In this document: one piece after another, positions 5,344 through 5,440 of the stretch | Numbering within the stretch: position 1 is the first letter of the stretch | How the letters are laid out: each line of letters starts with the position of its first letter | Assembly (NCBI GenBank): GCA_027346035.1 | Contig: DAIESZ010000239.1 | Location: 1-5,440 of the forward strand | Direction: 5' to 3' | Source: Propionibacteriaceae bacterium | GTDB taxonomy: Bacteria > Actinomycetota > Actinomycetes > Propionibacteriales > Propionibacteriaceae | DNA length: 5,440 nt | The notes under the pieces: generated by a model | Told to the model about the DNA's origin: nothing | Databases searched by the model: none | What the model saw: only the letters and a program-made list of their open reading frames with translations | Translations under genes and position numbers: made by a program

Positions 5344-5355
5344 CGGCGGGAAGAG

Positions 5356-5426
5356 AGCGGGCGACGGGAATCGAACCCGCGTGTCCAGCTTGGGAAGCTG
5401 GCGCTCTGCCATTGAGCTACGCCCGC
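5356..5426 (-). tRNA. tRNA-Gly, anticodon CCC
   Basis: The 71-base gene folds as a full cloverleaf. The acceptor stem is GCGGGCG with CGCCCGC (7 pairs) and discriminator U at 5356. The D stem is GCTC/GAGC, and the anticodon stem CCAGC/GCTGG holds the loop TTCCCAA. The T arm GCGGG-TTCGATT-CCCGT has one G-U pair at its base. The anticodon in loop positions 34-36 is CCC, reading GGG glycine codons. CCA is not encoded: the bases after the discriminator are CTC, so it must be added after transcription. The sequence resembles the bacterial glyU-type tRNA-Gly. Only 14 bases lie upstream in the window, so its promoter cannot be seen. The 3' flank shows no repeated tRNA end that would mark an integrated element. 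Confidence 0.97.
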
Positions 5427-5440
5427 GCGGCAAGGGGAAA

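Noticed and set aside
5233..5433. Minus-strand 66-residue reading frame containing SSMAERQLPKLDTRVRFPSP
   Set aside because: This is the translation of the tRNA-Gly gene, a well-known type of false protein call; the rest is antisense to the AEC gene end and the spacer.
5301..5440. tRNA-Gly as an integration site of a mobile element
   Set aside because: No integrase gene and no duplicated tRNA 3' end is visible in the window.

Overview
The window is GC-rich DNA from an actinobacterium. The evidence is a strong G/C bias at third codon positions, GTG at every protein start that can be read, leaderless promoters with TANNNT -10 boxes six bases before the start codon, and gene families typical of the phylum (DUF1707, two bPH2 proteins in tandem). 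The sequence does not identify a genus. It holds seven protein genes, one of them cut by the left edge, and one tRNA gene. I see no mobile element, CRISPR array or phage gene.

Left region (1-2005, minus strand): a three-gene operon. It is read from a DUF1707 protein with a LiaF-like C-terminal domain, into a short YdbS-like bPH2 membrane protein, then a longer YdbT-like bPH2 membrane protein that runs off the window. Both junctions are 4-base GTGA stop/start overlaps. The families point to sensing or protecting the cell envelope, but none of the three has a proven role here.

Middle region (2147-4261, minus strand): a second three-gene operon. It encodes a TauE/SafE-type anion transporter, a DUF1634 three-helix membrane protein and a GntR regulator with a UTRA ligand-binding domain. 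A recognisable promoter (TTGCAC, 17 bases, TACTAT) precedes the transporter, and the perfect 8-base palindrome GTACGTAC lies across its -10 box. The simplest model is a transporter, an accessory membrane subunit and a regulator that controls its own operon according to a small ligand, perhaps an organosulfonate or other anion. The ligand cannot be read from the sequence.

Right region (4392-5440): an AEC-family permease runs divergently (plus strand) from the TauE operon across a 130-base control region, so the GntR protein could regulate both sides. A tRNA-Gly gene with anticodon CCC follows on the minus strand.

The main points for a second look are the small hairpins of identical geometry abutting two coupled GTG starts, a 12-base inverted repeat around the 2006-2146 intergenic region with one arm inside a promoter spacer, the candidate GntR operator, and the repeated leaderless promoter design.
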